This document shows positions 26,502 through 35,178 of a stretch of DNA of 64,000 nt, one piece after another (the stretch's first letter is position 1; every line of letters begins with the position of its first letter). The notes beneath the pieces are model-generated. The model did no database searches. It was not told where the DNA came from and saw only the letters and a list, made by a program, of their open reading frames with translations. The position numbers and the translations under genes were made by a program. The DNA lies in NCBI RefSeq assembly GCF_024806835.1, contig NZ_JANTYU010000003.1, positions 310,001-374,000 on the forward strand, read 5' to 3'. This stretch comes from Xanthomonas sp. 3793 (lineage in GTDB: Bacteria > Pseudomonadota > Gammaproteobacteria > Xanthomonadales > Xanthomonadaceae).

Positions 26502-27896
26502 TCAGTGCAGGGTGCCACGCCTGGCGTGCGCCGGCGTGGCGGAATTCTCAATGGATTGTTCCGTGACGGTGCTGGCGCCGCACTGCTGCAGCTGCCAGTC
26601 GATCCATCGCCAGTACAAGGTGCTGCGCAGATTGTGCAAGGTCAGGTCGATCGCATAGGGTGTGCGCGGGTTGCGATCGAGCAGGCGCGCGACGTGATAT
26701 CCGATCGGCTTGGTGCCCTTGGGGTGCACATACACCAGAAAGCCTTGATAGAACGGGTCATCCAGCAACCTCTGCATTTCCTGCAAGCGCGCCTGCTGCT
26801 GCGGATCCAGCGTTACCCGCAATGCCGCGTCGCGCTCGTACAGCAGTCGCTCGAACCGCCGCTTGCCCGGCCCGCGCAGCTGCCTGGAGAGCTCCCATAT
26901 CTGCCGGTTGAGCGCGTCGTAGTGCGCAAAGCCACCGTGCTGGGCCAACGCCTGCGCTGCCGCATCGCTGACATCCACCACGACGAAGTTTTCGGCCTGG
27001 TTATGGATGTCGTCCAGAGACGCCTTGTCGAACACATGCGCGATGAAGCCGGGCGCACCGACAAACGCCTGGCGCCCGAGTTGCGAAGTCTTCACCGCCT
27101 TGCCGTCGGCAAAGAACTCTCCGGCATGCGCGCCGAGCAAAATGCTGTCGGTGTCGTGCAAGGTCAAGAACGTGCCGATGGACAGTTCGCCCGGGGTAAA
27201 TACCTGATCGAATCCGGCATCGCCATACAGTTCGCGCTGCGTGGCGAGCTGGGCCACCTGCCGCCCCACACCGCATTCCGAACGCACCTGTCCACGATAG
27301 AACGCGTCCAGCGCCTGTGCATTGCTGCCGCGTGGCTGATAGCCGCGGCCGAAGCTCCTGAATCCACTCCAGCCCTGCCCAGCGGCACCACGCCAGCCGA
27401 AGCCGATCCAGCCCAGTTGCAGCGCAGAAAACCGGTAATGCGGATTGTCTTGCAACCGGGTGACGGCGCGACGCGTGGCAGCACCAACTTCGAATCCGTA
27501 GGCGCATTGGCTGGCCGAATCGTCCAGCAGCGCATTGAGAGCCACGCCACGCTGTTGCGCATCCCAACCCGCCGGCAGCGTGATCCGCAGATCGCCTGCT
27601 GCGTGCGCCTGCGCAAGCGAGCCACGCGTGCAAGGCGCGCCGCGCTGGATCACTGGCGCGCCGATCGCCGCACTGTCGATGCTCCAACCCAATCGCCGCA
27701 ACAGCGCTTCCACGCAATCGGGTGCGGCCGTGCTCAGCGTTTGACTGGGTGCGGCAGCGGCCACTTGCAGCAGCTGCAGGCCGCACATCGCCACCGTACA
27801 GAACAGCCTCGCCACGCGACGCCACGCGGCGCGCGGCGCGCACCCGACGCATGGCGATCGCCGCTGCCATCGGCCGCTACGTACGCAGAAACTCAT
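26502..27896 (-). CDS. Unrecognised exported protein of 464 residues
   Basis: I do not recognise this family. A basic N-terminal region and a hydrophobic core (ARLFCTVAMCGLQLLQVAAAA) suggest a signal peptide with cleavage near AAAAPS; translation may begin later than the ATG at 27896. The body has several conserved-looking blocks: GFGWRGAAGQGWSGFRSFGRG, ELSIGTFLTLHDTDSILLG, NFVVVDVSDAAAQAL and YHVARLLDRNPRTPYAIDL. There are few Cys residues in the mature part and no repeats or transmembrane helices. Codon use matches neighbours and there is no competing frame, so it is a real gene. It is followed by the dehydrogenase gene. Confidence 0.75.
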   Translation of the reverse strand: MSFCVRSGRWQRRSPCVGCAPRAAWRRVARLFCTVAMCGLQLLQVAAAAPSQTLSTAAPDCVEALLRRLGWSIDSAAIGAPVIQRGAPCTRGSLAQAHAAGDLRITLPAGWDAQQRGVALNALLDDSASQCAYGFEVGAATRRAVTRLQDNPHYRFSALQLGWIGFGWRGAAGQGWSGFRSFGRGYQPRGSNAQALDAFYRGQVRSECGVGRQVAQLATQRELYGDAGFDQVFTPGELSIGTFLTLHDTDSILLGAHAGEFFADGKAVKTSQLGRQAFVGAPGFIAHVFDKASLDDIHNQAENFVVVDVSDAAAQALAQHGGFAHYDALNRQIWELSRQLRGPGKRRFERLLYERDAALRVTLDPQQQARLQEMQRLLDDPFYQGFLVYVHPKGTKPIGYHVARLLDRNPRTPYAIDLTLHNLRSTLYWRWIDWQLQQCGASTVTEQSIENSATPAHARRGTLH

Positions 27897-27939
27897 CGCT
27901 CGGGAAGATGGATCGGCAGCACGGCGCTGCTCCTGAAAT

Positions 27940-27967
27940 ACAAGAAAGCCCCGGCATGACCGGGGCT
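27940..27967 (-). terminator. Rho-independent terminator of the glycine-zipper gene
   Basis: AGCCCCGG (27947-27954) and CCGGGGCT (27960-27967) form an 8-bp stem with a five-base loop. On the minus strand it is followed by TTCTTGTATTT. It lies 22 bases past the glycine-zipper gene stop and separates that gene from the exported-protein gene. Confidence 0.8.
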
Positions 27968-27989
27968 CGTGACAAACGTGGCGTCAAGC

Positions 27990-28367
27990 TCAGCGACGTT
28001 CGCAGACGCGCTCGACCTGGCGATTGCCGTTGGCCTGCTGACGGTTGCCCTGAATCGCGCGACCGGCAAGGGCACCACCTACAACACCCACGCCCGTGGC
28101 TACCTTCTTGCCGTTGCCGCCGCCAACCTGGTTGCCAAGCAAGCCACCGATGGCCGCGCCAGCGAGCGTGCCGCCGAGGCGATTGGGGTCGGTGGAATTC
28201 TTTTGCACTTCGACGTTCTTGCAGCGCACGCGTGTGCCATCGTTGAACCTGCGGCCTTCATCTGCCGTCGTGTAACGGTGCTGCGAATAGTTCTGCGCCT
28301 GCGCGAAGGTGCTCGTCGCCATCAGAGCGATCAGGGACATACCCATCAGGGAATTGCGCATTTTCAT
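27990..28367 (-). CDS. Glycine-zipper 2TM-domain outer-membrane/periplasmic protein
   Basis: 125 residues. The signal peptide SLMGMSLIALMATSTFAQAQ is followed by a short polar region and a glycine zipper (GGTLAGAAIGGLLGNQVGG and ATGVGVVGGALAGRAIQG), as in Rickettsia 17-kDa antigen-like and SlyB-like proteins. There is no lipobox. These proteins are thought to insert in the envelope and influence its integrity; the precise role is unknown. GGAGACG precedes the ATG (28365-28367). It has its own terminator. Confidence 0.87.
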   Translation of the reverse strand: MKMRNSLMGMSLIALMATSTFAQAQNYSQHRYTTADEGRRFNDGTRVRCKNVEVQKNSTDPNRLGGTLAGAAIGGLLGNQVGGGNGKKVATGVGVVGGALAGRAIQGNRQQANGNRQVERVCERR

Positions 28368-28490
28368 CGTACGTCTCCATCGTCCTCGCCCATTCGGCGA
28401 GCCATGGCTGCACTGTCGCCATTCGGTCGAGAACACAACGTGAAGCGCAGCGCCTCTATTCAGGCTTTGGAGCGCTGCGTGAATCGTGCG

Positions 28491-29261
28491 TCACGGCTGC
28501 GTGGCGGGTTCGCTCTGCGGCACGCTGGCCGGTGCCGGCGGTGGGTCCTGCGCTTCGACCGGCAATGGCGCCACAGGCGGTTGCGCAACCGTGGTCGGGG
28601 CCGGGGCCGGAGTGGCTGATGACGCAGCCGCGCTGGTAGCAGGTGCCGGCGCCGAGGCGGGTGCGGCCGGTAGGTGCGGAGCCGCCGGTACCGATGCGGG
28701 CATCGCGCTCGCAGCGGCAGGCGCCGCTTCGGTCACCTTGGGCAGGTACGAGTTCAGCCGTTCGAAGAAACGCTTGTAGAAGGCCGCGTCCTGCACCGTG
28801 GTGCTGGACACGCGTACCAGCGAGTCGCCGCTGCTGCCCACCGGCAACGACAACGAACCGAGTACGCCGACACCGACGCTGGCCGATGTCGAGCTCTTCT
28901 TCAACGCGTATCTGTCCTGCAGCGCGCTGACGAAGATCTGCGCCTTGCCGCCATCCTGCGTCGCGCAGGAAATCCGTAGATTGAGCTGCTCGCTCTGGTC
29001 GGCTTCCTTCAGCTGGAAGTTCTTGCTGCCTTCCACTGCCGCAGCGTCGGCACGCGTCACCGCATAACCCTGGCTCAACAGCACGCGTCGTGCCGCTTCG
29101 CAGGCTTGCGGCGACGTGGCCGCCACACTGCGCGAATAGGTGTCGTCGGAGTTGAACGACTCACGCATCAGCATGCTGTCGCCCTTGCTGCCACCACAGC
29201 CGGCCAGGGTTGCCAACGCGCCAAGCAGCGCACCGCGCGCGATCAGGGAAGTACACGACAT
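28491..29261 (-). CDS. DUF2242-type lipoprotein with Pro/Ala-rich tail
   Basis: 256 residues. The lipobox LAGC (Cys22) follows a hydrophobic segment. The globular part (about 25-170) matches what I recall of the DUF2242 family: RESFNSDDTYSR, QACEAARRVLLSQGYAVTRA and VSSTTVQDAAFYKRFFERL. The last 85 residues are almost only Ala, Pro, Ser and Thr, probably disordered. A GGAG lies upstream of the ATG (29259-29261). It follows, on the same strand and after 73 bases, the NAD/radical SAM operon and might be read through from it. Confidence 0.8.
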   Translation of the reverse strand: MSCTSLIARGALLGALATLAGCGGSKGDSMLMRESFNSDDTYSRSVAATSPQACEAARRVLLSQGYAVTRADAAAVEGSKNFQLKEADQSEQLNLRISCATQDGGKAQIFVSALQDRYALKKSSTSASVGVGVLGSLSLPVGSSGDSLVRVSSTTVQDAAFYKRFFERLNSYLPKVTEAAPAAASAMPASVPAAPHLPAAPASAPAPATSAAASSATPAPAPTTVAQPPVAPLPVEAQDPPPAPASVPQSEPATQP

Positions 29262-29334
29262 GGGAAGACTCCGGCATCCAAAACCGGCCAAAGCATAGCC
29301 GCAACCGATGTGCGCGCGGCGTCGCGTTGCCGGC

Positions 29335-30399
29335 TCAGGGCACCGGCGGTTCATCCGTTGGCAGTTGAAGGTCGACCTGCAGGCGGCTGCCATCGGCACC
29401 GATCCGCTCGGCGCGCAGGTAGTGATGGGCACGCACCGCTGCCAGCGTCACTGGCGCGCGACAGGGCTCGCCCCACAGGCTCAAGCTGAAGCCCTGCGCC
29501 TGCAACCAGCTGGTCAGGCGGTCCCACAGCTGCTGCTCGGCGCCCACCATCACATCCAGATCCGCCGGGCCTTGCGGCACCGCCGCAGGCGATTGCTGCC
29601 ACCGCGCGTAGCTGCCGTGCACCACCACCGGCACGCCGAGCGCCTGCACGGCCTGCAGCAGTTGCCCTGCCTGCTGCACATCCAACCGGGCGCGGGCGTG
29701 TTGAAAGATCAGCGCATATTCGTGGCTGCGATTGCTGTCGGTGCCTGCAGGCTCCACTGCAACGGCAGGACGCGGGTAACACAGCACCCGCTCGTCGTGC
29801 AGCGTGAACAGGCTGCCCAGTATCCGGCCCAGATCCCAGGCCTGGGGGATCACGCGCCCACCCACACGGACATTTTCGACCATGACCACGCCGAACGCGC
29901 CCGGACGCAAGTGCCGCCGCAGCGCGTGAAACACCGCGCGCATGCCGGCCAGATAGCCCGCATAGTCTGCGCTGGCATACAGCTGCCCAGCCTCCGCCGC
30001 ACCATGCCAGTGGCAACCGAAATACGGCACGTTGGTCAGACACAGATCGATCGGCGCGGCGGGCGCGGCCTGCACCAGGCTGCCGACCACGATCGGCGCA
30101 TCCACGGCGTGCCGCTGCAGCCGCGTGCGCGCCAGCCGTGCACGCGCCTGGTCGATCTCCATGCCGTGTGCCGCGCGGCCTTCGAAGGCCGCTGCCAGCA
30201 AGGTACTGCCGAATCCGCAGAACGGGTCGAACACCTGCTCGCCCGGCTGGCTGAAATGGCGCACGAACGGCCGCATCTGATTCACCCAGCCACAGTCGCG
30301 CCCGTTGAGCGGGTCGCTGGCGCGCAGGTCGTCGGGCAATGCCCAGGCCGCATCGTCGGGCGCCGGCGTCCACCAGCTGCGTTGATCGAGCTCATCCAT
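29335..30399 (-). CDS. Methyltransferase-nucleotidyltransferase fusion protein
   Basis: 354 residues. The N-terminal half is a SAM-dependent nucleic-acid-type methyltransferase: motif I FDPFCGFGST at 57-66, acidic MEID at 80-83 and a catalytic NVPY at 123-126 in place of the usual NPPY or DPPY. Motif I comes before the NPPY-like motif. The C-terminal 97 residues look like a minimal nucleotidyltransferase: HGS at 261-263, DLD at 280-282 and a third Asp at 343 (LQVDLQL). Its ATG overlaps the radical SAM stop by eight bases. The substrate could be DNA, RNA or a tRNA; I know of no characterised protein with this pairing. Confidence 0.8.
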   Translation of the reverse strand: MDELDQRSWWTPAPDDAAWALPDDLRASDPLNGRDCGWVNQMRPFVRHFSQPGEQVFDPFCGFGSTLLAAAFEGRAAHGMEIDQARARLARTRLQRHAVDAPIVVGSLVQAAPAAPIDLCLTNVPYFGCHWHGAAEAGQLYASADYAGYLAGMRAVFHALRRHLRPGAFGVVMVENVRVGGRVIPQAWDLGRILGSLFTLHDERVLCYPRPAVAVEPAGTDSNRSHEYALIFQHARARLDVQQAGQLLQAVQALGVPVVVHGSYARWQQSPAAVPQGPADLDVMVGAEQQLWDRLTSWLQAQGFSLSLWGEPCRAPVTLAAVRAHHYLRAERIGADGSRLQVDLQLPTDEPPVP

Positions 30400-31498
30400 G
30401 GGCAGCGTCCCACAGCACATCGGTATCCGGGTCCCACCCCGCGCACAGCCGGCCGTTGGCGAAGAACACCAGCTTGTACAGATCGCCGGTGGCGTGACGG
30501 GCTTGCATCGCGGCGTAGTCGGCGCTTTCGAACACCACCTGCATGCCATCCTCGCTACGCATCCGCACATTCCAGAAGTAATAGCCTTCCGTCATGCCAT
30601 CCAGCTGCCAACGCGACCACCATGGCTGTTGCATGCACGTCGCCAGCAGGTGTTCCACGCCGATGCGGTGCCGCTCGATGTAACGCAGCGTGCCGTTGCT
30701 GCGATACGCATCGTCCAGCCGCGACAACTCGCGGAAGATCACCTGACCCGCACCACAGCTGCGCGCCCACTCGATATACCGCGCAATCTCCTCTGCGCTG
30801 CATACCCCGCCCCGTTGCACGATGCACACCAGGCGCAGCGGCAGACGCGCGGCGATGCGACGGGCGGTCTGCACGAACGTGGTGGCATCGCCAATCGGCT
30901 CGCCCGCCCGGAAGCGCATGATCGCGTCGTTTTGCACCTGCAACGGATGGTGACGCGACAATTCGAGCCACGACACCCGGAAATCCACCAGCGCATCGAG
31001 CAGACGCTCACTGTGCGTACGCGCCAGGCCCGCACCATTGCTGTACAGCACGCGCTGCTCGACGCACGGACCATCGGGAGTGGTGGACAAGGTGTGCAGC
31101 AAGGTCTGCAGCCACTGCGCATCGTCGGTCATTTCCAGACCCGACAGCGAATACGACAATGGCACCGCATGCAGCAGTTGCAGTGCGGCGCGCAACTGCG
31201 CGAAATAGTCCGGGCCCGGGCGCAGCATCGCCCCCGCCAGACCGCCCGCGTGCTGGCGCAAATTCTCCGAACAAAACCCGCAGCGCGCCGAACAGGGCCG
31301 CACCGAGGCATACGGCGTCAAGGTGATCGGCAATGCAACCCGATAGCGGCGTGGGCCGATCTGCAACGCATGCCAGCGACTGCTGTCGGCCTGCAGCGGC
31401 ACGCGCCGCTGCAGGTTGGGTACCGTCGCGCGCAACTGCGCCAACAGCGGTGATGCAGGCAGCAACGGCACAACATCGGTGAGCGCGGGCATGGCCAT
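30392..31498 (-). CDS. Radical SAM-family protein in the NAD salvage operon
   Basis: 368 residues. The cluster motif is CSARCGFC (Cys69, Cys73, Cys76), a canonical Cx3Cx2C that binds a 4Fe-4S cluster and SAM. Later blocks include EMTDDAQWLQTLL, SWLELSRHH and a C-terminal region with YYFWNVRMRS and NGRLCAGWDPDTDVLW; no obvious auxiliary-cluster Cys set. I cannot assign a subfamily. The start is ATG 31498 or 31492, 16-22 bases after the nadV stop; a GTG at 31537 would overlap nadV. It is translationally coupled to the downstream fusion protein. Confidence 0.83.
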   Translation of the reverse strand: MAMPALTDVVPLLPASPLLAQLRATVPNLQRRVPLQADSSRWHALQIGPRRYRVALPITLTPYASVRPCSARCGFCSENLRQHAGGLAGAMLRPGPDYFAQLRAALQLLHAVPLSYSLSGLEMTDDAQWLQTLLHTLSTTPDGPCVEQRVLYSNGAGLARTHSERLLDALVDFRVSWLELSRHHPLQVQNDAIMRFRAGEPIGDATTFVQTARRIAARLPLRLVCIVQRGGVCSAEEIARYIEWARSCGAGQVIFRELSRLDDAYRSNGTLRYIERHRIGVEHLLATCMQQPWWSRWQLDGMTEGYYFWNVRMRSEDGMQVVFESADYAAMQARHATGDLYKLVFFANGRLCAGWDPDTDVLWDAAHG

Positions 31499-31514
31499 GC
31501 CTGCGTGCCAGCGG

Positions 31515-32918
31515 TCAGCGCCGGGCGGCGTCGGCACGCGCGCGTACCTGCTGCAACGTCCACTCCTGCTGCATCGCGCCGTTCTCCCACACGGTCACCA
31601 ATGCATCTTCGCTGTCGGGGCTGGTGGCCGCCTCGTCGAGCAACGCACTGCGGTAACTGCCATCGCGGCGATCGCGCAGCAGGGTCAGCCGACCGCGCTT
31701 GCTCTGCTTGCCCTGGTCGGTGATCGGATCCTTGTAGACGTCGACCCACTGCCCGTCCACACGCACCGCCGAGCACTTCAGCGCGAACTTCTGCGTATCG
31801 CGGTCCACTTTCTGCAGCAATGCACCACCCATGCCGAAGGCGACGTTGTCGGCGGCATAACCGGCTGCGGTGATGCGCTCCAGAATGGCGCGCAACGATT
31901 GCGGATTGATGCCATCGCCCTGGATCACGCGCACGTGGTTGAGCACCTTGTAGCCCTTGCCGTTGAGCTGATGCCCGAAGGCCTCGTCCAGCAACAGCAG
32001 ACACTGTTCGACCACATCCACCGGGTCCCCGGAATCGGGGCGGATCACCACCGTCGCGCCGGAGGCGATGATCTCATCGCGCAAGGTGGTGCCCCAGTGC
32101 TCGCGAATGGCGCGGTAGATGTCGTAGCTGTCGGACACCACCGCCACGACGGAACCGGGCCGTGCGAATTGCGTGAGCATGTTGCGGTACGCATCCACTT
32201 CGCGCTCGCGCCCCCAGCTGGTGATGGTGCTGTGCTCGGCAGCGGGAATCGAAAACCCCGCCACCGGCGTGTGGTAGTGCGCGCGCGCCAGCAACAACGC
32301 CGACAAGGTATCGGTGCCGAGGAAATTCACCAGATGCGCCGCGCCGCCGAGCGCCGCCGAGCCAAGACTGGACACGCCACGCGCGCCGAAGTCGTGCAGC
32401 TTGAAGGGCAGCTGGCCTTCCGGATCGTCGCTGGTGCGCTCCAGGTAATCGCGCACGATCTGCTTCACCTGCCAGCTCACCGTGGCCACCGTCACCGGAT
32501 ACCACACGCGCAGCAACAAGGTTTCCAGATACGACGGCACCCAGAACGCCTTGGCGTCGGTGGATTCGATGGTCATCAACACGTTGTGCGTGGGCACCAC
32601 CGCGCCTTCGGGCACCGCACGGATACGGATCGGCAACTGCCCGCCAAGGCGGTCGACGATGTCGCGCCAGCCGGCTTCGTTGAACGGCTCGCCGTGCGCG
32701 GCCAGCAAGGCCTTGGCATCGTCGATGTCGGCATGCGTCACCGGCCGGTTGACGGCTTCCTTCAGGATCGACTGCAGGCCGAAGAACACGGTCTGGTCGT
32801 AGACGCCGCCACGCGATTCGACATAGAAGAACGAGGCATCGGTACCGGGCGGATATTGCAGCCAGTGGCTGGCCTTGTAGCTATCGGTGTTGAGCAGCAG
32901 GTTATCGAGGTAATGCAT
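31515..32918 (-). CDS. nadV: Nicotinamide phosphoribosyltransferase (NadV/NAMPT)
   Basis: 467 residues, full length for NAMPT. It has SFFYVESRGG near residue 30 and, in the catalytic core, ATVVIRPDSGDPVDV (the RPDSG phosphoribosyl-diphosphate site), VIQGDGI and AFGMGGALLQKVDRDTQKFALK. It makes nicotinamide mononucleotide from nicotinamide and PRPP, bypassing deamidation. AAGGAG lies eight bases before the ATG (32916-32918). The nadM-Nudix gene is directly upstream, giving a two-step nicotinamide to NAD route. Two genes of unknown function follow. Confidence 0.95.
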   Translation of the reverse strand: MHYLDNLLLNTDSYKASHWLQYPPGTDASFFYVESRGGVYDQTVFFGLQSILKEAVNRPVTHADIDDAKALLAAHGEPFNEAGWRDIVDRLGGQLPIRIRAVPEGAVVPTHNVLMTIESTDAKAFWVPSYLETLLLRVWYPVTVATVSWQVKQIVRDYLERTSDDPEGQLPFKLHDFGARGVSSLGSAALGGAAHLVNFLGTDTLSALLLARAHYHTPVAGFSIPAAEHSTITSWGREREVDAYRNMLTQFARPGSVVAVVSDSYDIYRAIREHWGTTLRDEIIASGATVVIRPDSGDPVDVVEQCLLLLDEAFGHQLNGKGYKVLNHVRVIQGDGINPQSLRAILERITAAGYAADNVAFGMGGALLQKVDRDTQKFALKCSAVRVDGQWVDVYKDPITDQGKQSKRGRLTLLRDRRDGSYRSALLDEAATSPDSEDALVTVWENGAMQQEWTLQQVRARADAARR

Positions 32919-33043
32919 GACGGAAGCTCCTTCGCGTCGGAGAAACCAGCGGTCTGTCCGCCGGTGGGAAGTCGTGATTCAAGCAGGACGTGTCGACCTG
33001 GCCGCTGCCGGTCGGCAGTGGTACGCAGGCGCTGCCGTCGCGC

Positions 33044-34099
33044 TCAGCCACGACCCAGGAAGAATTCAAGAATATGCAGGTGGTCTTCGTACAGGCGCGG
33101 GCCCATCGCCATGACTTCGGCAATCGGAATCCAGCGCGCCTTGTCGGCATCGTCGCCACCGCGCACTGCGGGCAACTCACCGGCCGGAAATTCGAAATGG
33201 AATGCATGGGTGATGGTGCGCCCGCGCAGGCTGCGCTCGGGATGGTCGAATACCTGGCGCCCACGCAACGAACCCTTGAGCACCGGCACCGGCACCTTGA
33301 GCCGGGTTTCCTCGCGCAGCTCGCGCAGGCAGCTGTCCAGCAGCCCTTCTTCCTGGGCAACGAACCCGCCCGGCAGTGCCCATAGCCCCTTGCCCGGCTC
33401 GGCGCGCCGGCGCACCAGCAGCACGTGCCCGGAATGCACCACCACCGCATCGGTGGTCACGAAGGTCGGCGCGTACGGCGCGTCCTTCCAGGCGGCGCGG
33501 TACTGCTCGATAAAGCGGTATTCGGCCACCAATTGCGCGTAGCTCGGCGAATTGCGGCGGAACGCTTCCAGCATCTCGTACACCGGCGCCGGCACATTGC
33601 CGCGCAGCATCAGCAACCCGCCATGGAATCCGATGTCGCCGGCTTCGAACAGATAGCGGCGCAACTCGGTGGCCGACAAGGTGGCGGTATGTTGCACATC
33701 TTCCAGCGGCCACTGCGGAAACTCACGCAGGTAATAACTGCTGGCGTCCTTGTCCATGCCGATCAGGCCGATTCGCGCATCGAGCGTACCGCCATCGGCG
33801 TGCACCGCTTCGGCAACCTGGCGCTGCACTTCGGCAATCCACAGGCTTTCGTTGTAGAGATGATCGCGCAACGGACGCAGGATCAAACGCTCGCGCTCGC
33901 CCGGCAACGCGGACTCGATCATCACTGCGCGTTCGGCGACAGTCCAGGGGTTACGAATGGTACGTGGCGTGTCGGCCGAGCCGATCAGCACAATGAGCTT
34001 GCTCGCTTTGCCCAGCGCGTGGCGGGCGACGGCAGCGTGGCCGTTATGAAAGGGCTCGAAGCGCCCGATGAAGACAAGATAGTCGTACTGTGTTGCCAT
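33044..34099 (-). CDS. nadM: Bifunctional NMN adenylyltransferase / Nudix hydrolase (NadM-Nudix)
   Basis: 351 residues. The N-terminal adenylyltransferase has GRFEPFHNGH at 12-21, the nucleotidyltransferase (H/T)xGH-type motif, and a later LSATELRRYL close to the ISSTxIR signature. The C-terminal Nudix domain (about 200-345) has the box beginning GGFVAQEEGLLDSC at 244 with the RELREET core. Such fusions convert NMN to NAD and hydrolyse ADP-ribose. It leads the operon; 124 bases separate it from nadV, in which I see no terminator. Confidence 0.95.
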   Translation of the reverse strand: MATQYDYLVFIGRFEPFHNGHAAVARHALGKASKLIVLIGSADTPRTIRNPWTVAERAVMIESALPGERERLILRPLRDHLYNESLWIAEVQRQVAEAVHADGGTLDARIGLIGMDKDASSYYLREFPQWPLEDVQHTATLSATELRRYLFEAGDIGFHGGLLMLRGNVPAPVYEMLEAFRRNSPSYAQLVAEYRFIEQYRAAWKDAPYAPTFVTTDAVVVHSGHVLLVRRRAEPGKGLWALPGGFVAQEEGLLDSCLRELREETRLKVPVPVLKGSLRGRQVFDHPERSLRGRTITHAFHFEFPAGELPAVRGGDDADKARWIPIAEVMAMGPRLYEDHLHILEFFLGRG

Positions 34100-34263
34100 G
34101 AGAATCCCTCACGGTTGAGTGGTCAGTCAGCGGTCTATCCGCTGCCTTGATGTAAATGCTACGCCGATGCGCGACGGCGTCAAGCCTGTTTTTTAATCGC
34201 GCGTGGACGCAATGGTCATGCACGCGCACTAGACTTGGCGGTTGGTCACTCCGGATTTCCCAG

Positions 34264-35124
34264 ATGCCACGCCAGTTCTTTCGCGCTGCCTCTCGCCCAT
34301 TGCTTGCTGTTGTTGCCATGCTGTGCATGTCGCTGCCGGTATGGGCAGGATCTGCGCCGTTGCGGGTGATGTCGTTCAATGTGCGGGTGCCGGTGGACAC
34401 CGACGGCGACAAGCGCTGGTCGGTACGACGCACGGCAATGGTCGAGCTGATCAAGCACACCCATCCCGACGTTTTCGGCACCCAGGAACTGGTGCAGGAC
34501 CAGGCGCACTATCTTGCATCGCAATTGCCGGCTTATCGCTGGTTCGGCAAGGGACGCCGCGCCGATGGCAGCGACGAGCATATGGGCGTGTTCTACGACA
34601 GCCGCGCGTTGTCGGTGGTGGAATCGGGCGATTTCTGGCTGTCCGACACCCCCGACGTGCCCGGCAGCAGCAGCTGGAACACCGACCTGCCGCGCATGGT
34701 CACCTGGGCCCTGTTCGAGCGTCGCAGCGACAAGCGCCGCTTTTACCTGTTGAACACCCATCTGCCGCACCGTGACCAGGACGAGGCAGCGCGCGAACAA
34801 GGTGCGCGCGTGATCCTGTCGCGTATCGCCAGCTTGCCGGCAGACATTCCGGTGGTGCTGACCGGGGATTTCAACAGCGATCCCGATCAGGGCACCTACC
34901 GCACGCTCACCGCCACGCTCAAGGACGCACGCGCCAACGTGGCGACGCCGCAAGGCCCCGAAAAGACCTTTCAGGACTTCAGCACCCGCCCGACCCGTCG
35001 CATCGACTGGATCCTGTTCCGCGGCCTGACACCTGTGCGCTTCACCACGCTGGACACGCGCCCTGACGGTGTCCTGCCCTCGGACCATTACCCGGTGCTG
35101 GCCGAATTCGACTGGCCGCGTTGA
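34264..35124 (+). CDS. Secreted endonuclease/exonuclease/phosphatase-family protein
   Basis: 286 residues. A signal peptide (LLAVVAMLCMSLPVWAG) precedes an EEP domain: VMSFNVRVP, the metal-binding Glu in FGTQEL, NTHLPH, TGDFNSDP and the C-terminal SDHYPVLAEF with the catalytic Asp-His. The family includes DNases, sphingomyelinases and phosphodiesterases; the compact architecture and signal peptide point to an exported phosphodiesterase. I chose the ATG at 34264. It is divergent from nadM across 164 bases. Confidence 0.9.
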   Translation: MPRQFFRAASRPLLAVVAMLCMSLPVWAGSAPLRVMSFNVRVPVDTDGDKRWSVRRTAMVELIKHTHPDVFGTQELVQDQAHYLASQLPAYRWFGKGRRADGSDEHMGVFYDSRALSVVESGDFWLSDTPDVPGSSSWNTDLPRMVTWALFERRSDKRRFYLLNTHLPHRDQDEAAREQGARVILSRIASLPADIPVVLTGDFNSDPDQGTYRTLTATLKDARANVATPQGPEKTFQDFSTRPTRRIDWILFRGLTPVRFTTLDTRPDGVLPSDHYPVLAEFDWPR

Positions 35125-35128
35125 TCGT

Positions 35129-35159
35129 GCCGGCAACGTGACACTGTCACGATGCCGGC
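35129..35159. terminator. Hairpin between convergent genes, possible bidirectional terminator
   Basis: GCCGGCAACGTGAC (35129-35142) pairs with 35146-35159 at 13 of 14 positions around a three-base loop. It lies between the stops of the EEP-family and LysR genes. No T tract follows on either strand, so it may act with Rho or as an mRNA 3' end. Confidence 0.55.
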
Positions 35160-35178
35160 CCGTCTGACGGCATGCAGG

